The translations under genes were made by a program, and so were the position numbers. Below the pieces are notes generated by a model. The model did not search any database, was not told the DNA's origin, and saw only the letters and a program-made list of their open reading frames with translations. Positions 1 to 9,499 of a stretch of DNA of 33,931 bases are shown one piece after another; positions within the stretch are counted from its first letter, which is position 1, and each line of letters begins with the position of its first letter. This stretch comes from an uncultured Collinsella sp. (GTDB lineage: Bacteria > Actinomycetota > Coriobacteriia > Coriobacteriales > Coriobacteriaceae). The stretch is taken from the NCBI GenBank assembly GCA_900761995.1, contig CAAFEY010000041.1, positions 1 to 33,931 on the forward strand, given 5' to 3'.

Positions 1-2472
1 GAGGCCGAGCGCGAGCGCATCGCTGCCGAGAAGGCACGCGAGGAGGAGCGCCGCCAGTTCGCCGCTGCCCAGGCTGCCGAGGAGGCCGCCCGCGCCGAGG
101 CCGAGGCCAAGAAGAAGGCCGAGCAGGAGCGCCTTGCCCGCGAAAAGGAAGAGGCTGCCCGCGAGGCCCAGCGTCGCGCCGTCCCCGCATCTGACTCCGG
201 GTCGCGTTTCCGTTCGCTGCTCGACCAGATCGCCGCACAGGAGACCGTGCTCAAGGAGAAGAAGGACGCCGAGGACAAGGCCAAGGCCGAGCGCGCCGCC
301 GAGCGCGGTAACCGTCGTGGCGGCAACAACGACCGCCGCGGTGGCCGTCGTAACGATCGCAACGCTTCCGACAACAACTCCGAGCGCAACGCCTCCGAGA
401 GCCGTCCGCACAGCCATCGCACCAACGCCAGCAACAACGTCGCTGCCGGCATGGACTTCCCCAACCCCGATAAGCAGGGCAAGGGCAAGAAGCGCAAGGG
501 CGGTCACAACAACGAAGAGGACCACTACAGCCGCATGGCTCGCGAGGCCGAGGAGTACAGCCGCGAGAAGGTCCTCGAGGAGGCCCGCGCTGCCGTCGAG
601 GAGGCCTCTCGTGAGTCCACCGGTCGCCGCAAGAAGCGCAAGGAGAAGCGCGAGCGCGAGGCTGCCAAGGCTCAGGAGGAGCGCAAGATTGAGGAGGCAT
701 TGGCCCAGGGCGTGAACCCCGAGGAGCTCGACGCCATCAAGGTTTCCCAGGGCGTTACCGTCCAGGAGCTCGCCGAGGCGCTCGACGTTCCGGCCAACGA
801 CATCATCAAGCGCCTGTTCCTGCTGGGTACGCCGCTCACCATGACGCAGTCCATGTCCGACGACCTCGTCGAGCTCGTTGCCGACGACTTGGGTCGTCAG
901 ATCAAGATCATCACCCCCGAGGAGGAGAACACCTTCTCGTTCTACGACGATCCCGCCGACCTTAAGCCGCGCGCACCGGTCGTCACCGTCATGGGCCACG
1001 TCGACCACGGCAAGACGAGCCTCCTCGACGCCATCCGTCACACCGGCGTTGCTGCCGGCGAGGCGGGCGGCATTACGCAGGCCATCGGTGCTTCGCAGGT
1101 CATGATCAACGACCGCAAGATCACCTTCATCGATACCCCGGGTCATGCCACCTTTACGGCTATGCGTGCCCGTGGCGCCAAGGTGACCGACATCGTCATT
1201 CTGATCGTGGCTGCCGACGACGGTGTCATGCCCCAGACGGTCGAGTCGATCAACCACGCCAAGGCCGCCGGCGTACCCATCGTTGTCGCCGTCAACAAGA
1301 TCGATAAGCCCGGCGCCAACCCCGACCGTGTGCGTCAGGAGCTCACCGAGTACGGCGTCATCCCCGAGGAGTGGGGCGGACAGAACATGTTCGTCAACAT
1401 CTCGGCCAAGCAGAAGATCGGTATCGACGATCTGCTCGAGACCGTGCTGCTCCAGGCAGATGTGCTCGAGCTCAAGGCCAACCCGGACACCTTTGCCTCC
1501 GGCAACGTCCTCGAGGCCAAGCTCGACAAGGGCCGCGGCTCGGTCGCTACTGTGCTCGTGACCCGCGGTACCCTGCACGTGGGCGATACGCTGGTCGCCG
1601 GCCTCACCTACGGCCGCGTCCGCGCCATGCTCGACCCTAAGGGCCGCGCCGTCACCGAGGCCGGTCCCTCCGACGCCGTTGAGATCCTGGGCCTGCAGTC
1701 CGTGCCCAACGCCGGTGACGAGTTCCGTGTGTTCGAGGACGAGCGCGAGGCTCGCGCCCTTGCCGACGAGCGTTCGCTCAAGGCCCGTATCGAGGAGCAG
1801 AGCCGCGTCAAGCACGTCACGCTCGAGAACCTCTTCGAGACCATTGCCGACGCCGAGCTCAAGGAGCTCAACCTGATCATCAAGGCCGACGTCCAGGGTT
1901 CCATCGAGGCCCTTCAGGACTCGCTCGACAAGATGGATCAGTCCGAGGTTCGCATCAACACGATCCACTCCGCCGTTGGTGCCATCAACGAGACCGACGT
2001 CGTTCTGGCCGACGCCTCCAACGCCATCATCATCGGCTTTGGTGTCCGTCCCGACGGTAAGGCCCGCTCCGCTGCCGAGCGCGAGGGCGTCGAGATCCGT
2101 TGCTACGACGTCATCTACAAGTGCCTCGAGGAACTCGACGCTGCCCGTATCGGCATGCTCAAGCCCACCGAGGTCGAGGTCTCCACGGGTACCGCGACCG
2201 TCCTGGACACCTTCAAGGTGCCCAAAGTCGGTATCGCCGCCGGTGTCCGTGTCGAAGAGGGCGAGATCGCCGCGACCGATTCCGTGCGTCTGGTGCGCGA
2301 CGGCATCGTGGTCTTCAACGGCAAGATCGCCTCGATGCGCCACTACAAGGACGAGGCCAAGAGCCTCAAGAGCGGTTCCGAGGGCGGCATTGGCCTGGAG
2401 AACTTCCAGGACATCAAGCCCGGCGACCAGATCGAGGGTTACCGCATCGACCAGGTTGCCCGTACCGAGTAG
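1..2472 (+). CDS. infB: Translation initiation factor IF-2 (5' end outside window)
   Basis: IF-2 is the GTPase that brings initiator fMet-tRNA to the 30S subunit and promotes 50S joining. The frame is open from base 1, so the N-terminus is missing; 823 codons are visible. Residues 1 to about 120 are Ala/Glu/Arg/Lys-rich and probably coiled coil or disordered, followed by an Arg/Gly/Asn-rich low-complexity stretch. An IF2_N-like helical domain lies around residues 245-300. The G domain shows G1 GHVDHGKT (332-339), DTPGH (378-382), NKID (432-435) and SAK (468-470). The C-terminal domains include the segment LIIKADVQGSIEAL near residue 625. It ends 11 bp before rbfA, the usual nusA-infB operon order. 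An internal GTG at 247 is not a credible start because the coding character continues upstream of it. Confidence 0.97.
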   Translation, partial: EAERERIAAEKAREEERRQFAAAQAAEEAARAEAEAKKKAEQERLAREKEEAAREAQRRAVPASDSGSRFRSLLDQIAAQETVLKEKKDAEDKAKAERAAERGNRRGGNNDRRGGRRNDRNASDNNSERNASESRPHSHRTNASNNVAAGMDFPNPDKQGKGKKRKGGHNNEEDHYSRMAREAEEYSREKVLEEARAAVEEASRESTGRRKKRKEKREREAAKAQEERKIEEALAQGVNPEELDAIKVSQGVTVQELAEALDVPANDIIKRLFLLGTPLTMTQSMSDDLVELVADDLGRQIKIITPEEENTFSFYDDPADLKPRAPVVTVMGHVDHGKTSLLDAIRHTGVAAGEAGGITQAIGASQVMINDRKITFIDTPGHATFTAMRARGAKVTDIVILIVAADDGVMPQTVESINHAKAAGVPIVVAVNKIDKPGANPDRVRQELTEYGVIPEEWGGQNMFVNISAKQKIGIDDLLETVLLQADVLELKANPDTFASGNVLEAKLDKGRGSVATVLVTRGTLHVGDTLVAGLTYGRVRAMLDPKGRAVTEAGPSDAVEILGLQSVPNAGDEFRVFEDEREARALADERSLKARIEEQSRVKHVTLENLFETIADAELKELNLIIKADVQGSIEALQDSLDKMDQSEVRINTIHSAVGAINETDVVLADASNAIIIGFGVRPDGKARSAAEREGVEIRCYDVIYKCLEELDAARIGMLKPTEVEVSTGTATVLDTFKVPKVGIAAGVRVEEGEIAATDSVRLVRDGIVVFNGKIASMRHYKDEAKSLKSGSEGGIGLENFQDIKPGDQIEGYRIDQVARTE

Positions 2473-2483
2473 GGGGTAGCGCT

Positions 2484-2894
2484 ATGAAGCAAACGCAGGC
2501 AACCCGCCGTCTGGGCGAGCAGCTTCGCGAGAAGCTCGGTTATATCCTGCTCTTTGAGGTTTCCGATCCGCGTCTCGACCTGGTTACTTTGACCGCGGTC
2601 GAGGTCGCGGTGGACCGTTCGTTCGCGCGTGTGTTCGTGTCGTGCGATGCGAGCCGCTACGACGAGGTCATGGAGGCGCTCGCAAGCGCTAAGGGCCGTA
2701 TTCGCAGCCTGTTGGCTCGCTCGCTCGATTGGCGTGTTACGCCCGAGCTCGATTTTCGCATCGATCGCTCGACCGATGAGGCCGAGCGCATCACGCGTGC
2801 GCTGGAAAACGTTCCCGCCACGCTTGCGATCGAAAAGGACGAGGACGGCTATCCGATAGCGGATGCCGCCCAGGAGGCAGCTTTAGATGACTAA
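2484..2894 (+). CDS. rbfA: 30S ribosome-binding factor A
   Basis: RbfA is a small KH-like protein that binds the 30S subunit and helps mature the 5' end of 16S rRNA, especially in the cold. The 136-aa product has the family N-terminus (RLGEQLREKLGYIL) and the core segment SDPRLDLVTLTAVEVAVDRS, with the usual length. The ATG at 2484 follows an AGGGGG Shine-Dalgarno sequence at 2471-2476. The stop overlaps the start of the following DHH gene by 8 bp, implying translational coupling. Its place directly after infB supports the call. Confidence 0.95.
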   Translation: MKQTQATRRLGEQLREKLGYILLFEVSDPRLDLVTLTAVEVAVDRSFARVFVSCDASRYDEVMEALASAKGRIRSLLARSLDWRVTPELDFRIDRSTDEAERITRALENVPATLAIEKDEDGYPIADAAQEAALDD

Positions 2895-3930
2895 TTCCGC
2901 CGACCTCGCCTCGTGCGAGTCTGCAGATATTCAGCGACGCATCCTCGAGCTCATCGAGGGTGCGTCCTCCATTGCGATTTCGGGACATACTTCTCCCGAT
3001 GGCGATGCCTTGGGCTCCGTGTTGGGTCTGGGCCTTTCGCTCATGAAGTTTTTCCCCAACAAGGACATTGCGCTGCTGTTGGCAGACGATGACCCGGTTC
3101 CGCGTATCTACCGCTTTATGGAAGGCTCCGATCGCCTGGTGCCGGCATCTGCGTACACCGGCAATCCTGACCTCTTCATCTCGGTGGACGTACCGGTCGT
3201 AGAGCGTCTCAATAATTCCGCCGAGGTGCTTCGTCGCTCCAAGCATGTGGTGTGCTTCGATCACCATCCGGCGCGCGAGGAGTTTGCCGAGCTCAGCCTG
3301 AGGCGCGTCGAAGCTGCAGCCTGCGCCATGATCATCGACCGCTTCTTGGACAATTGCGGCATTGTCGCACGTGATGGCGTTGCAACCTGCCTGCTGTGTG
3401 GCTTGGTTACCGATACCGGCCGTTTTCAGTACCAAAACGCCGACGCCGCCGCGTTCCATGCAGCCTCGCGTCTGGTTGCCCACGGTGCCGATCCGGCGCG
3501 TGTGGCACTCGAGGTCTACCAGAGCATGCGCGTTGAGTTTTTGCACCTCAAGTCCATCGTTATGGGCCGCATTAAGACGGTGGCCCACGGGCGCGTCGCG
3601 TATAGCTACGCGTACCAGAGTGACCTTGAGGCGTGCGGTGTCACCTCGGATGAGTGCGACGGTCTGGTTGACGTGGTGCGCTCGGTGATGGGCGTCGAGG
3701 TCTGCCTGTTCCTGAAGGGCATTGAGGGCGATACCAAGGTGCGCGGCAACCTGCGCTCCAAGGGTGACCTCAACGTGTCCGAGATCGCTGCTGCCTTTGG
3801 CGGAGGCGGACATCCTGCTGCCGCCGGTTTCTCCAACAACGGAACGATTCTCGAGACGCTCACCGTGGCACTTCCCATGCTGGCCGAACTGGTAGGGGAG
3901 GATCCCGCTTCGGTGACCGTCGAGCTTTAA
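2887..3930 (+). CDS. nrnA: DHH/DHHA1 phosphoesterase, NrnA type (oligoribonuclease/pAp phosphatase)
   Basis: Members of this family degrade nano-RNA and dephosphorylate 3'-phosphoadenosine 5'-phosphate, using two metal ions. The 347-aa product shows the N-terminal motif SGHTSPDGDALGS, the DHH signature in CFDHHPAR, the segment GLVTDTGRFQY, and the C-terminal DHHA1 motif GGGGHPAAAG. Both domains are complete and the length is normal. The ATG at 2887 lies inside the end of rbfA. The order rbfA-DHH-truB is typical of actinobacterial nusA operons. The choice between nanoRNase and pAp phosphatase as main activity cannot be made from the sequence. Confidence 0.9.
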   Translation: MTNSADLASCESADIQRRILELIEGASSIAISGHTSPDGDALGSVLGLGLSLMKFFPNKDIALLLADDDPVPRIYRFMEGSDRLVPASAYTGNPDLFISVDVPVVERLNNSAEVLRRSKHVVCFDHHPAREEFAELSLRRVEAAACAMIIDRFLDNCGIVARDGVATCLLCGLVTDTGRFQYQNADAAAFHAASRLVAHGADPARVALEVYQSMRVEFLHLKSIVMGRIKTVAHGRVAYSYAYQSDLEACGVTSDECDGLVDVVRSVMGVEVCLFLKGIEGDTKVRGNLRSKGDLNVSEIAAAFGGGGHPAAAGFSNNGTILETLTVALPMLAELVGEDPASVTVEL

Positions 3931-3945
3931 CTTTTTGGATGGTAC

Positions 3946-4878
3946 ATGGCTCGTCGTACGCCTTCTCAACTGAATATGCTGCTCGCCGTCGATAAGCCGG
4001 TGGGCTGCACGTCCCACGATGTGGTTTCGCAATGCCGGCGCGCCCTCCATGAGCGGCGCGTCGGCCATGCCGGCACGCTCGACCCCATGGCATCGGGTGT
4101 CATGGTGGTGGGTGTGGGCCAGGCCGCCCGTCTGCTGGGCATGCTCACGCTCGATACCAAAAGCTATGTCGCCGACATCTCGTTTGGCGCCGAGACCAAT
4201 ACCGATGATGCGGAGGGCGAGGCGGTCCGCACGGTGGCTGTTGCCAACGAGCTCCGCGATCCTGCCTATGCCCGTGAGCGCCTGGCCGCTATGCTGGGTC
4301 CGCAGATGCAGGTGCCGCCGGCGTTTTCGGCTATCTCGGTCAATGGCGTTCGCGCCTACAAGTCTGCTCGTGAGGGCAATGCGGTGGACCTACCTCCGCG
4401 CCCCGTCGAGGTCTATGCCGCCGACCTGATCGCCGTGGGCGGCGAAGGTGATACGTGTGTGTGGACCGTGGCGTTCTCGGTGAGCAAGGGCACCTATATC
4501 CGTGCGCTCGCTCGCGACTTGGGCCGCGCCTGCGAGAGCGCCGCGCACATTTCCGCGCTGCGCCGCACGGCCTCCGGTGTTGTTTCCATTGGCGCCTGTC
4601 ATGCGGTCGAGGAGCTTTCTCCCGAGTCCGCGCCCGGCTTTGCCCTGGATCCCATTGCGGCCCTGGGCGCCACGCGTGTTGACTTGCCGGGCAATCTTGC
4701 CGAAGACCTGCTCTGCGGCCGACGCATTCCCGTTGAGCGTGCGCTTGCCGATTTCGATGCTTCGAAAGCGCCGTTTGCGCTGGTGCTCGATGGGGGACTC
4801 AAGGCGCTCGCCCGCATCGAAAGTGGCCGTTTTGTCATGGAGCACGTGTTTCCGCAGGCAATCGGCGGTGTTCGATGA
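3946..4878 (+). CDS. truB: tRNA pseudouridine(55) synthase TruB
   Basis: TruB isomerises uridine 55 in the T-loop of tRNAs. The 310-aa protein has the N-terminal motif DKPVGCTSHDVV (16-27) and the catalytic motif GHAGTLDPMASG, whose Asp46 is the expected nucleophile. The segment FSVSKGTYIRALARDLG is also a family signature. The start at 3946 has a GGATGG element at 3937-3942; an in-frame ATG at codon 11 is possible but less likely. The TGA stop overlaps the ribF start, so the two are probably translationally coupled. Confidence 0.95.
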   Translation: MARRTPSQLNMLLAVDKPVGCTSHDVVSQCRRALHERRVGHAGTLDPMASGVMVVGVGQAARLLGMLTLDTKSYVADISFGAETNTDDAEGEAVRTVAVANELRDPAYARERLAAMLGPQMQVPPAFSAISVNGVRAYKSAREGNAVDLPPRPVEVYAADLIAVGGEGDTCVWTVAFSVSKGTYIRALARDLGRACESAAHISALRRTASGVVSIGACHAVEELSPESAPGFALDPIAALGATRVDLPGNLAEDLLCGRRIPVERALADFDASKAPFALVLDGGLKALARIESGRFVMEHVFPQAIGGVR

Positions 4879-5882
4879 TGTTGTCCGCTCGCGAGCTCGC
4901 GCGTATCTTTTTTGAAGGCGAGTCGGACGAGGCTCGCATCGACACTGCCGATGCGTTTGATGAGTGCGAGCACTTGGGTGCTGCCTCGATCGCCATTGGC
5001 GTGTTCGATGGCGTTCACCGTGGACACCGGGAACTCATCGAAGCGCTTGTCCGTGATGCCCGTGCCCATGGCTGTAAGGCGGTCGTGGTCACTTTCGATC
5101 CCGATCCGGACGTTGTGGTGAGTCCTTCGCCCGCTCAAAAATTGATGACGACGGCCGACCGTCTACATGCCTTGGCTCAGACCGGGGTCGATGCAGTGGT
5201 GGCCGTTCCCTTTACGCTTGAGGTTGCGGCACTCGACCATGTCGGTTTTCTCACACTGTTGTCACGTGTGGTCGACATTCGTTCGATTCGCGTTGGCAGC
5301 GATTTTAGGCTGGGTCGTGGCGGTGCTTCTGGTGTTGCCGAGATGCGCGTCTGGGGTTCCGAGCACGGCGTTGACGTGTATGGTCACGACCTGCTTTGCG
5401 AGGGCGGTGAGGCCATTTGCGCCACCCGCATCCGTCATGAGCTGGGACAGGGCCATGTGGAGCTGGCTGCTGAGTTGCTCGGCCGCCCGTATATGCTGCG
5501 CGGCGGTGTTATTCGCGGCCGTCACGAGGGCTCTGGCATGGGCTTTCCCACGGCAAACCTGCAGGTTCCCGACGGCATTCAGGTGCCTGCCGATGGCGTG
5601 TATGAGGGCCTGGTGCTCGTCGATGACACCGTATGGCCTGCTGCCGTTAACGTCGGCCTGCCGCCGACGTATGCCGACGATGCCGCTTCATCGCATCTCG
5701 AGGCTAACTTAATTGGTTATACGGGCGACCTGTACGGCGCTTCCGTTTCGCTGGCGTTTACGCGCTGGCTGCGTCCCTCGCGTGTGTTCGAATCGCTGGA
5801 TGAGTTGATCTCGACCGTCGAGGGTAATATCGAGGATATTCGTCACAACTTGGGCGAGCAGGGGGTGAGTATCCGTGATTAG
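4875..5882 (+). CDS. ribF: Bifunctional riboflavin kinase / FAD synthetase
   Basis: This protein phosphorylates riboflavin to FMN and adenylates FMN to FAD in the cytoplasm. The 335-aa product has the N-terminal nucleotidyltransferase motif GVFDGVHRGH (HxGH type) and the C-terminal kinase motif GMGFPTANL, so both activities look intact. Two adjacent ATG codons (4875 and 4878) compete as start; the first overlaps the truB stop. The end overlaps the dnaG start by 8 bp. The pairing truB-ribF is a widely conserved order. Confidence 0.94.
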   Translation: MMLSARELARIFFEGESDEARIDTADAFDECEHLGAASIAIGVFDGVHRGHRELIEALVRDARAHGCKAVVVTFDPDPDVVVSPSPAQKLMTTADRLHALAQTGVDAVVAVPFTLEVAALDHVGFLTLLSRVVDIRSIRVGSDFRLGRGGASGVAEMRVWGSEHGVDVYGHDLLCEGGEAICATRIRHELGQGHVELAAELLGRPYMLRGGVIRGRHEGSGMGFPTANLQVPDGIQVPADGVYEGLVLVDDTVWPAAVNVGLPPTYADDAASSHLEANLIGYTGDLYGASVSLAFTRWLRPSRVFESLDELISTVEGNIEDIRHNLGEQGVSIRD

Positions 5883-7983
5883 CGATGAGGAAAAAGACCA
5901 GGTACGCGCTGCGTCCGACTTAGTTGCCATCGTGCAGGAAACGGTTGAGCTCAAGCCCCGCGGCCATGAGTTTTGGGGTTGCTGCCCCTTCCATGGCGAA
6001 AAGACGCCTTCTTTCCACATTATCCCCGCTACGCAGGTCTGGCACTGCTTTGGCTGCGGCGAAGGCGGCGACGTCTTCACCTATATCATGAAGCGCGAAA
6101 ACCTGAGCTTTCCCGAGTCAATCCGCTATTTGGCCGATCGTGCGGGTATTGAGCTGCATGACACCGGAGATCGTCGCGAGCGCGGTACCAAGCGTGCCCG
6201 CATCTACGATCTGTGTGCCGAGACCGCCCAGTTCTACCACACCATGCTTATGCGCGGTAAGGACGGCCGTCCACGCGAGTACTTTGCCAGCCGTGGTATG
6301 GGTGGCGACGTCTGCCGCCGCTACTGCCTGGGCTTTGCACCGGGCCGCAACGCGCTGGTGTCGCACCTGTCCCAGGCGGGTTTTACCCCGCAGGAGATGA
6401 TCGACGCCAACGTTGCCGTGAGCCGCGGGCGCGGGCAGCTTGCCGACCGCTTCTACGACCGCGTGATGTTTCCCATCTTTGACGAGCAGGGTCACAACAT
6501 TGCCTTTGGCGGGCGCATCATGGGTGACGGCCAACCCAAGTACCTCAACACCGCCGAGACGAGCGTGTTCCATAAAAAGCGAAACCTCTATGGCTTTAAC
6601 TGGGCCAAGGAGTTTATCGTCGCGCAGGATACGGCCATCGTGGTGGAGGGCTATACCGATTGCATCGCCTGCTGGGAGGCGGGGATCAAAAACGTTGTCG
6701 CCACGCTGGGCACCGCGCTCACGGAGCATCACGTCAAGACGCTCACCCGCTTTGCCAAGCGTATCGTGTATATGTTCGATGGCGATGCCGCGGGCCAGAA
6801 GGCCGCCCGTCGCGCGATTCAATTTATCGAGCAGGATTCGATGGACCTGCGCTGCGTGGTGCTGCCCGACGGCAACGACCCCATGGAGTTCATCACAGCG
6901 CATGGTGGACAGGAGCTTCAGGCGCGCATCGACGCTGCCGAGCCGCTCATGGACTTTGTCTACCGTTCGCTGCAGGAGTCGAGTGACATCACCACGCCGG
7001 GCGGTCGTGCCAAGGCGCTGGAGGATGCGCTGACGCTTATCTATCCGTTGCGCGATAGCTATATGATCGACACATACTTTATTCAGATTGCCGATCTGCT
7101 GGGTTTGGATCTGGAGACGGTTCGCGCGAGTTCGGGTCGCGTGTTTCGCGATGTCGCCAAGCGCGAAGATGCGGAACGACGTCGTGAGCAGAACTATGAA
7201 CGCCAGCGGGCGCAAGCCGAGCGCTCTGGTAGCGCGGACGGTCGGACGTCTGGTTCGCAGGGGGCATCTCGCGGTGCTTGGGCATCGGGCGCGACGCCGC
7301 CGGTGTCCGCGCCGGTCGAAGAAGAGCCGTATGACTACGTCCCGCTCGATGCCTACGGTGCCGCGCCCGTGGAGGTCGTCGACGACCTGCCGCCGATCGA
7401 TGTGCCTGATGGTATGGGTGCTGTGCCTGTGACTGATGGTTCGGGCGCTTCGGCTGCGGCGGCGCCGATGGTTCTTACTGATCTTGAGCGCAAGTCCTTG
7501 GCAGGGGAGCGCGAGCTGTTGACGATGCTCACGAGCTACCCCGACCTGTTCCGCACGTATGCCGACCGCATCTGCTCTATCGAGTGGGTTGACCCACGTC
7601 ACGAGTCCATCGCATGGGCCGTTCTGGCAACGCCGCCGGGAACCGATCCTGCAGCCTGCATGGATGCGGCGCGCTCGGTCTGTCCCGAGGCGGCAACGCT
7701 TGTGAGTGCCGGGCGCATCTCCGCGACGAGCAAGCACCCCACCGAGACGAACATCGTGTTCATGCTCGATACGCTCGAGCTCTACACCATCAAGCGCCGC
7801 ATGCGTGCCGCACAGGCCAAGCTGCGCCAGGACCGTTCGCTCGATGATGAGGCCCGTCGCGCGCTGACCGTGCAGGCCGCGCAGGATTCGCAGCGTCAAC
7901 GCGAGCTGCAAAAGTCTATCGGCGGCGTGGCGGACCCGTTCCGTTTGATCGGTCTGGAGGCCGCAGGCACCGAGCAAGCCTAG
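5875..7983 (+). CDS. dnaG: DNA primase
   Basis: DnaG makes RNA primers for the replication fork. The 702-aa protein starts with a CHC2 zinc-binding domain; Cys37, His40, Cys58 and Cys61 are the visible ligands. The TOPRIM catalytic core follows, with the VEGYTD motif (Glu258) and MFDGDAAG (Asp302, Asp304). A long, low-complexity Ser/Gly/Pro/Asp-rich linker lies at roughly residues 440-540. The C-terminal helical region, expected to bind DnaB helicase, runs from about 540 to the end. The start is GTG at 5875, inside ribF, with AGGGGG about 10 bases upstream. A CDS of this type next to rpoD matches the classical macromolecular synthesis arrangement. Confidence 0.96.
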   Translation: MISDEEKDQVRAASDLVAIVQETVELKPRGHEFWGCCPFHGEKTPSFHIIPATQVWHCFGCGEGGDVFTYIMKRENLSFPESIRYLADRAGIELHDTGDRRERGTKRARIYDLCAETAQFYHTMLMRGKDGRPREYFASRGMGGDVCRRYCLGFAPGRNALVSHLSQAGFTPQEMIDANVAVSRGRGQLADRFYDRVMFPIFDEQGHNIAFGGRIMGDGQPKYLNTAETSVFHKKRNLYGFNWAKEFIVAQDTAIVVEGYTDCIACWEAGIKNVVATLGTALTEHHVKTLTRFAKRIVYMFDGDAAGQKAARRAIQFIEQDSMDLRCVVLPDGNDPMEFITAHGGQELQARIDAAEPLMDFVYRSLQESSDITTPGGRAKALEDALTLIYPLRDSYMIDTYFIQIADLLGLDLETVRASSGRVFRDVAKREDAERRREQNYERQRAQAERSGSADGRTSGSQGASRGAWASGATPPVSAPVEEEPYDYVPLDAYGAAPVEVVDDLPPIDVPDGMGAVPVTDGSGASAAAAPMVLTDLERKSLAGERELLTMLTSYPDLFRTYADRICSIEWVDPRHESIAWAVLATPPGTDPAACMDAARSVCPEAATLVSAGRISATSKHPTETNIVFMLDTLELYTIKRRMRAAQAKLRQDRSLDDEARRALTVQAAQDSQRQRELQKSIGGVADPFRLIGLEAAGTEQA

Positions 7984-8052
7984 ATGTTGTGGTCAACCAG
8001 CGTATTCTCGCCTATATCCAGTCCTCTTTTTGGGTATAGACGCCTATGTGTG

Positions 8053-8061
8053 TGCTAAAGT
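8053..8061 (+). promoter_or_regulatory. Candidate extended -10 promoter of rpoD
   Basis: The 110-bp gap between dnaG and rpoD (7984-8093) contains TGCTAAAGT, an extended -10 pattern (TG-n-TAAAGT), about 33 bp before the chosen start. No convincing -35 hexamer sits at 16-18 bp. The gap has no clear terminator, so read-through from dnaG may also supply rpoD transcript. Confidence 0.35.
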
Positions 8062-8093
8062 ATTGAGTCCTGTGGACTATGAAGGGAGAATCT

Positions 8094-9443
8094 GTGCCAA
8101 AAAAGACTGAGAGCACGGGTACTGGGCTGGAATCCTACGTTGCAAAGCTCATGGGCAACGGCTCAAACAGGACTTCGGTAACCGAGGACGAGATTCAGGT
8201 CGCCCTGAAGGATATCGATGTTTCTGACGAGCAGCTCACCGCGGTGTATTCCGCGCTGCGCAACAGCGGCATCCAGATTATCTCCGCGAGCGGAAACGAC
8301 GACGCCCCCATGGACGTCGACGATGACGATAACGATACCGATGCTGACGATTTCGATGACGACGACGAGCACGATTCCGGCTCGCTCGACGATCACGAGC
8401 TCAAGATGGCCCGTCAGGCCGACGCCGAGATGGGTTCTTCCAAGAGCAAGAAGAAGCGCACCGTGCGCACGTCCCGTTCACGCTCCCGCGTGCGTGGCAT
8501 CGATGCCTCCACGGTGATGCTGACCGGCGATCCGGTTCGTATGTACCTCAAGGAGATCGGCAAGGTCGACCTGCTGACCGCCTCCGAAGAGGTCGATTTG
8601 GCCATGAAGATCGAGGCCGGTCTCGAGGCCACCGAGAAGCTCGAGGCTGCCGATGCCGGCGAGCTCGAGCTCACGCGTGCCGAGATGCGTCGTCTTACGC
8701 GCATTGAGAACGTGGGCCTCGAAGCCAAGCAGGCACTCATCAGCGCAAACCTGCGTCTGGTCGTCTCCATCGCCAAACGCTATGTCGGCCGCGGCATGCT
8801 GTTCCTTGACCTGATCCAGGAGGGCAACCTCGGTCTGATCCGCGCTGTTGAGAAGTTCGACTACCAGAAGGGCTTTAAGTTCTCCACGTACGCCACGTGG
8901 TGGATCCGTCAGGCCATTACGCGCGCTATCGCCGACCAGGCCCGTACCATCCGTATTCCCGTGCATATGGTCGAGACCATCAACAAGCTCGTCCGCGTGC
9001 AGCGCCAGCTCCTTCAGGACCTGGGTCGCGACCCGACCCCCGAGGAGATCGGTGCCGAGATGGACATGAGCGCCGACCGCGTCCGCGAGATCCAGAAGAT
9101 CTCGCAGGAGCCCGTGTCTCTCGAGACCCCCATCGGCGAGGAAGAGGATTCCCAGCTGGGCGACTTCATCGAGGACTCCCAGGCCATCGTTCCGCCCGAT
9201 GCCGCCAGCTTCTCCATGCTGCAGGAGCAGCTTACTCAGGTGCTCGACTCGCTTGCCGATCGTGAGCGCAAGGTTATCGAGCTGCGCTTTGGCCTTGTCG
9301 ACGGGCATCCCCGCACGCTCGAGGAAGTCGGTCGCGAGTTTGGCGTCACGCGCGAGCGTATCCGCCAGATCGAGTCCAAGACCCTGGCCAAGCTTCGCCA
9401 CCCGAGCCGCAGCAGCAAGCTGAAGGACTACATCGAGTCATAA
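8094..9443 (+). CDS. rpoD: Primary RNA polymerase sigma factor (SigA/RpoD)
   Basis: The housekeeping sigma-70 factor directs RNA polymerase to most promoters. I start at GTG 8094 because AAGGGAGAA (8082-8090) sits at the right distance; an in-frame ATG at 8079 overlaps that ribosome binding site. The 449-aa product has a region 1.1-like segment, a very acidic Asp-rich stretch and a short Lys/Arg/Ser-rich stretch. These are followed by region 1.2 (GDPVRMYLKEIGKVDLL) and region 2 (NLRLVVSIAKRYVGRGM, then FKFSTYATWWIRQAI). Regions 3 and 4 follow, ending with the helix-turn-helix TLEEVGREFGVTRERIRQIE. All DNA-contacting regions look intact. The acidic linker is unusual but this family's N-terminus is variable. 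Confidence 0.96.
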   Translation: MPKKTESTGTGLESYVAKLMGNGSNRTSVTEDEIQVALKDIDVSDEQLTAVYSALRNSGIQIISASGNDDAPMDVDDDDNDTDADDFDDDDEHDSGSLDDHELKMARQADAEMGSSKSKKKRTVRTSRSRSRVRGIDASTVMLTGDPVRMYLKEIGKVDLLTASEEVDLAMKIEAGLEATEKLEAADAGELELTRAEMRRLTRIENVGLEAKQALISANLRLVVSIAKRYVGRGMLFLDLIQEGNLGLIRAVEKFDYQKGFKFSTYATWWIRQAITRAIADQARTIRIPVHMVETINKLVRVQRQLLQDLGRDPTPEEIGAEMDMSADRVREIQKISQEPVSLETPIGEEEDSQLGDFIEDSQAIVPPDAASFSMLQEQLTQVLDSLADRERKVIELRFGLVDGHPRTLEEVGREFGVTRERIRQIESKTLAKLRHPSRSSKLKDYIES

Positions 9444-9456
9444 CCTCGCAAACAAG

Positions 9457-9495
9457 AAGCGCCCTCAAGCACATCCGCTTGGGGGCGCTTTCATG
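9457..9495 (+). terminator. Rho-independent terminator after rpoD
   Basis: A 14-bp stem pairs 9457-9470 with 9477-9490, with one G-T wobble, around a 6-nt loop (ACATCC). The following T-tract is weak (CTTTCATG). It lies 13 bp after the rpoD stop. Confidence 0.8.
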
Positions 9496-9499
9496 TGGT

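Noticed and set aside
1..330. Repetitive Ala/Glu codons at the start of the window, considered as a tandem DNA repeat
   Set aside because: The pattern is irregular and explained by the charged N-terminal region of IF-2, not by a DNA repeat unit.
6118..7977. A 619-codon minus-strand frame opposite dnaG
   Set aside because: DnaG is certain on the plus strand; the antisense product is a His/Arg-rich composition artefact.
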